DNA of 64,000 nt from Trichocoleus sp. FACHB-46 (lineage in GTDB: Bacteria; Cyanobacteriota; Cyanobacteriia; FACHB-46): the NCBI RefSeq assembly GCF_014695385.1, contig NZ_JACJOD010000006.1, positions 248,001-312,000 of the forward strand, given 5' to 3'. How positions within the stretch are numbered: the stretch's first letter is position 1; each line of letters begins with the position of its first letter. The notes beneath the pieces are model-generated. The model was not told the origin of the DNA. It saw only the letters and a program-made list of their open reading frames with translations, and ran no database searches. Both the position numbers and the translations under genes were made by a program. Shown here one piece after another: positions 63,009-64,000 of the stretch.

Positions 63009-64000
63009 TTAAAACTTGAAGGCGGATTGGTAACTGTCGGAAGCTTGGGCGACCTGTTCGACCTGTTGGGAAACTTCTGGATTGTAGAGGCGTAGATAGT
63101 TCCAGTAGTTTTCAAACACCGACTTCACGTAGCCTTTGGTTTCGCCGTAGGGGATTGCTTCCACAAATTGATCAAGATCGCTGAAAGTGTTTTTATCTAC
63201 CCAACCCGCTACAGCCCCGGGACCCGCATTGTAACTGGCAACCGCGAAGAGAGAGTTATTGTCGTACTCGCGGTGGGTGTAGGCTAAATACCAGGTACCT
63301 AGTTTGATGTTGTCTTCCGGTTTGTCCAGTTTGTACTGCTTCAGCTTAATTTGCGAGGCGATCCAAGAAGCTGTCTCGGGCATGACTTGCATCAGTCCAG
63401 TTGCTCCCACAACAGAGCGAATTTGCGGCTGAAACCGGGATTCCTGGCGGATTAAGGCTGTGACAAGCAGGGGATTGAGTTGCCGTTCTTGCGACCAAGC
63501 CTCGATGGGTTGCAGAAAGGGAAAAGGATACAGTGCTTGCCAGAAAGCAGGCTGTTGCTTAAGGGTTTGGTATTGCGATCGCTCCTCAGTTTTTTCGCGC
63601 CAAGCCAAGCTCGACAACATAAAAATGCCATCGAGATGATCGCCCACTCCTACTCGCAACACCCCATCGGTAAACTGCTCCGCTACCGTTGGCTTAGTGG
63701 GATTTTTGAATTCTACTTGCCAGAGCGCCCAAGCATCTTGGCTTTGCCCCAACTGATACAGCTCTTGCAAGGTGGCAGAACCCGTGGGTAATGGGCTGGA
63801 GTGACCAGAGCGCACAACTTGAGGCTGGAGTTGACGGACGCTATCAAAATCGCCTACGTTCCAGCCTAGCTGTACAGCCGATCGCCAAGCATAATAAGAC
63901 TCTGGATATTTCGCCAAGACATACTCAAAGGCACTTGTGGCATCTTGCTCACGCCCAATTTGGTTCGCCCACTTACCCACCCAATAAGCGGCTTCTGGGG
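63009..64000 (-). CDS. Lytic murein transglycosylase (Slt type), 5' part outside window
   Basis: The stop is at 63009 and the frame stays open to the right edge (about 330 residues seen). A GTG inside (63980) is not the true start because the frame continues (PEAAYWVGKW). Helical, TPR-like repeats come first (EYVLAKYPESYYAWRSAVQL). The SLT domain has the catalytic Glu in LIRQESRFQPQI, then GATGLMQVMPETA, NIKLGTWYLAY and AVASYNAGPGAV. It cuts murein glycan and leaves 1,6-anhydro-muramic ends, in the periplasm. Convergent with petA. Confidence 0.9.
   Translation of the reverse strand, partial: PEAAYWVGKWANQIGREQDATSAFEYVLAKYPESYYAWRSAVQLGWNVGDFDSVRQLQPQVVRSGHSSPLPTGSATLQELYQLGQSQDAWALWQVEFKNPTKPTVAEQFTDGVLRVGVGDHLDGIFMLSSLAWREKTEERSQYQTLKQQPAFWQALYPFPFLQPIEAWSQERQLNPLLVTALIRQESRFQPQIRSVVGATGLMQVMPETASWIASQIKLKQYKLDKPEDNIKLGTWYLAYTHREYDNNSLFAVASYNAGPGAVAGWVDKNTFSDLDQFVEAIPYGETKGYVKSVFENYWNYLRLYNPEVSQQVEQVAQASDSYQSAFKF

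Noticed and set aside
1-64000. CRISPR array, insertion sequence, prophage or integrase
   Set aside because: No regularly spaced repeats, transposase or integrase motifs were found by eye on either strand.

Overview
The window is chromosomal DNA of a cyanobacterium. The evidence is petC and petA of the cytochrome b6f complex, a myxoxanthophyll-type carotenoid desaturase, an apocarotenoid oxygenase, a GH57 glycogen branching enzyme, many proteins of cyanobacterial families (DUF3611, DUF3155, DUF4327, DUF3067, CCB1), and very frequent copies of the HIP1 octamer GCGATCGC. No rRNA, tRNA, CRISPR array, insertion sequence or prophage was seen, so this looks like ordinary core genome with a few accessory islands.

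Layout. 1-6.1 kb: a minus-strand glycosylation run with two tandem TPR/SPINDLY-type O-GlcNAc-transferase-like proteins and a methyltransferase-glycosyltransferase fusion cut by the window edge. 6.1-12.7 kb: crtD, an M16 peptidase, a fructosamine-kinase-family protein, a DUF3611 membrane protein, a PadR regulator and the b6f assembly factor CCB1. 12.9-24.8 kb: DUF3155, a GAF histidine kinase resembling Hik2/CSK, secreted proteins (SLH, adhesin-E-like, ARC6-IMS-like), the GH57 enzyme, an EcsC-like protein, a decayed VOC gene and a slipin. 24.9-32.9 kb: a compact minus-strand run (PadR, DprA-like, MAPEG, YajQ), a carotenoid oxygenase divergent from PadR with a perfect palindrome between them, a BioD/DRTGG protein, an EbsA-like protein, and an overlapping radical-SAM/glycosyltransferase pair. 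33-38.3 kb: dnaX, a gene remnant, RNase HI with an extra domain, a bestrophin-like channel and DUF4327. 38.3-42.7 kb: a phospho-signalling set (FHA Ser/Thr kinase, PP2C phosphatase, zinc-ribbon FHA protein). 43.2-47.7 kb: an amidohydrolase divergent from an isochorismatase-like hydrolase, a cupin and a CocE-type hydrolase, probably one metabolic unit of unknown substrate. 47.7-54.9 kb: a Uma2 gene broken by one stop codon, small proteins, sbcC, an MBL hydrolase and tatC. 55-59.9 kb: a putative alginate-like exopolysaccharide locus (PL14-like lipoprotein, Alg8-like synthase with an added beta-helix domain, HlyD-type periplasmic adaptor). 60.7-64 kb: DUF3067, petC-petA with a strong terminator, and a lytic transglycosylase cut by the right edge.

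The observations most worth following are the Alg8-like/HlyD/PL14 locus, the four-gene hydrolase cluster, the perfect operator-like palindrome between PadR and the carotenoid oxygenase, and a three-copy double-hairpin repeat that always lies just after plus-strand genes and keeps its pairing through G-U changes. There are also three broken genes (VOC, Uma2 and a methylase-tail-like remnant). All family names come from reading motifs by eye; no database search was run.
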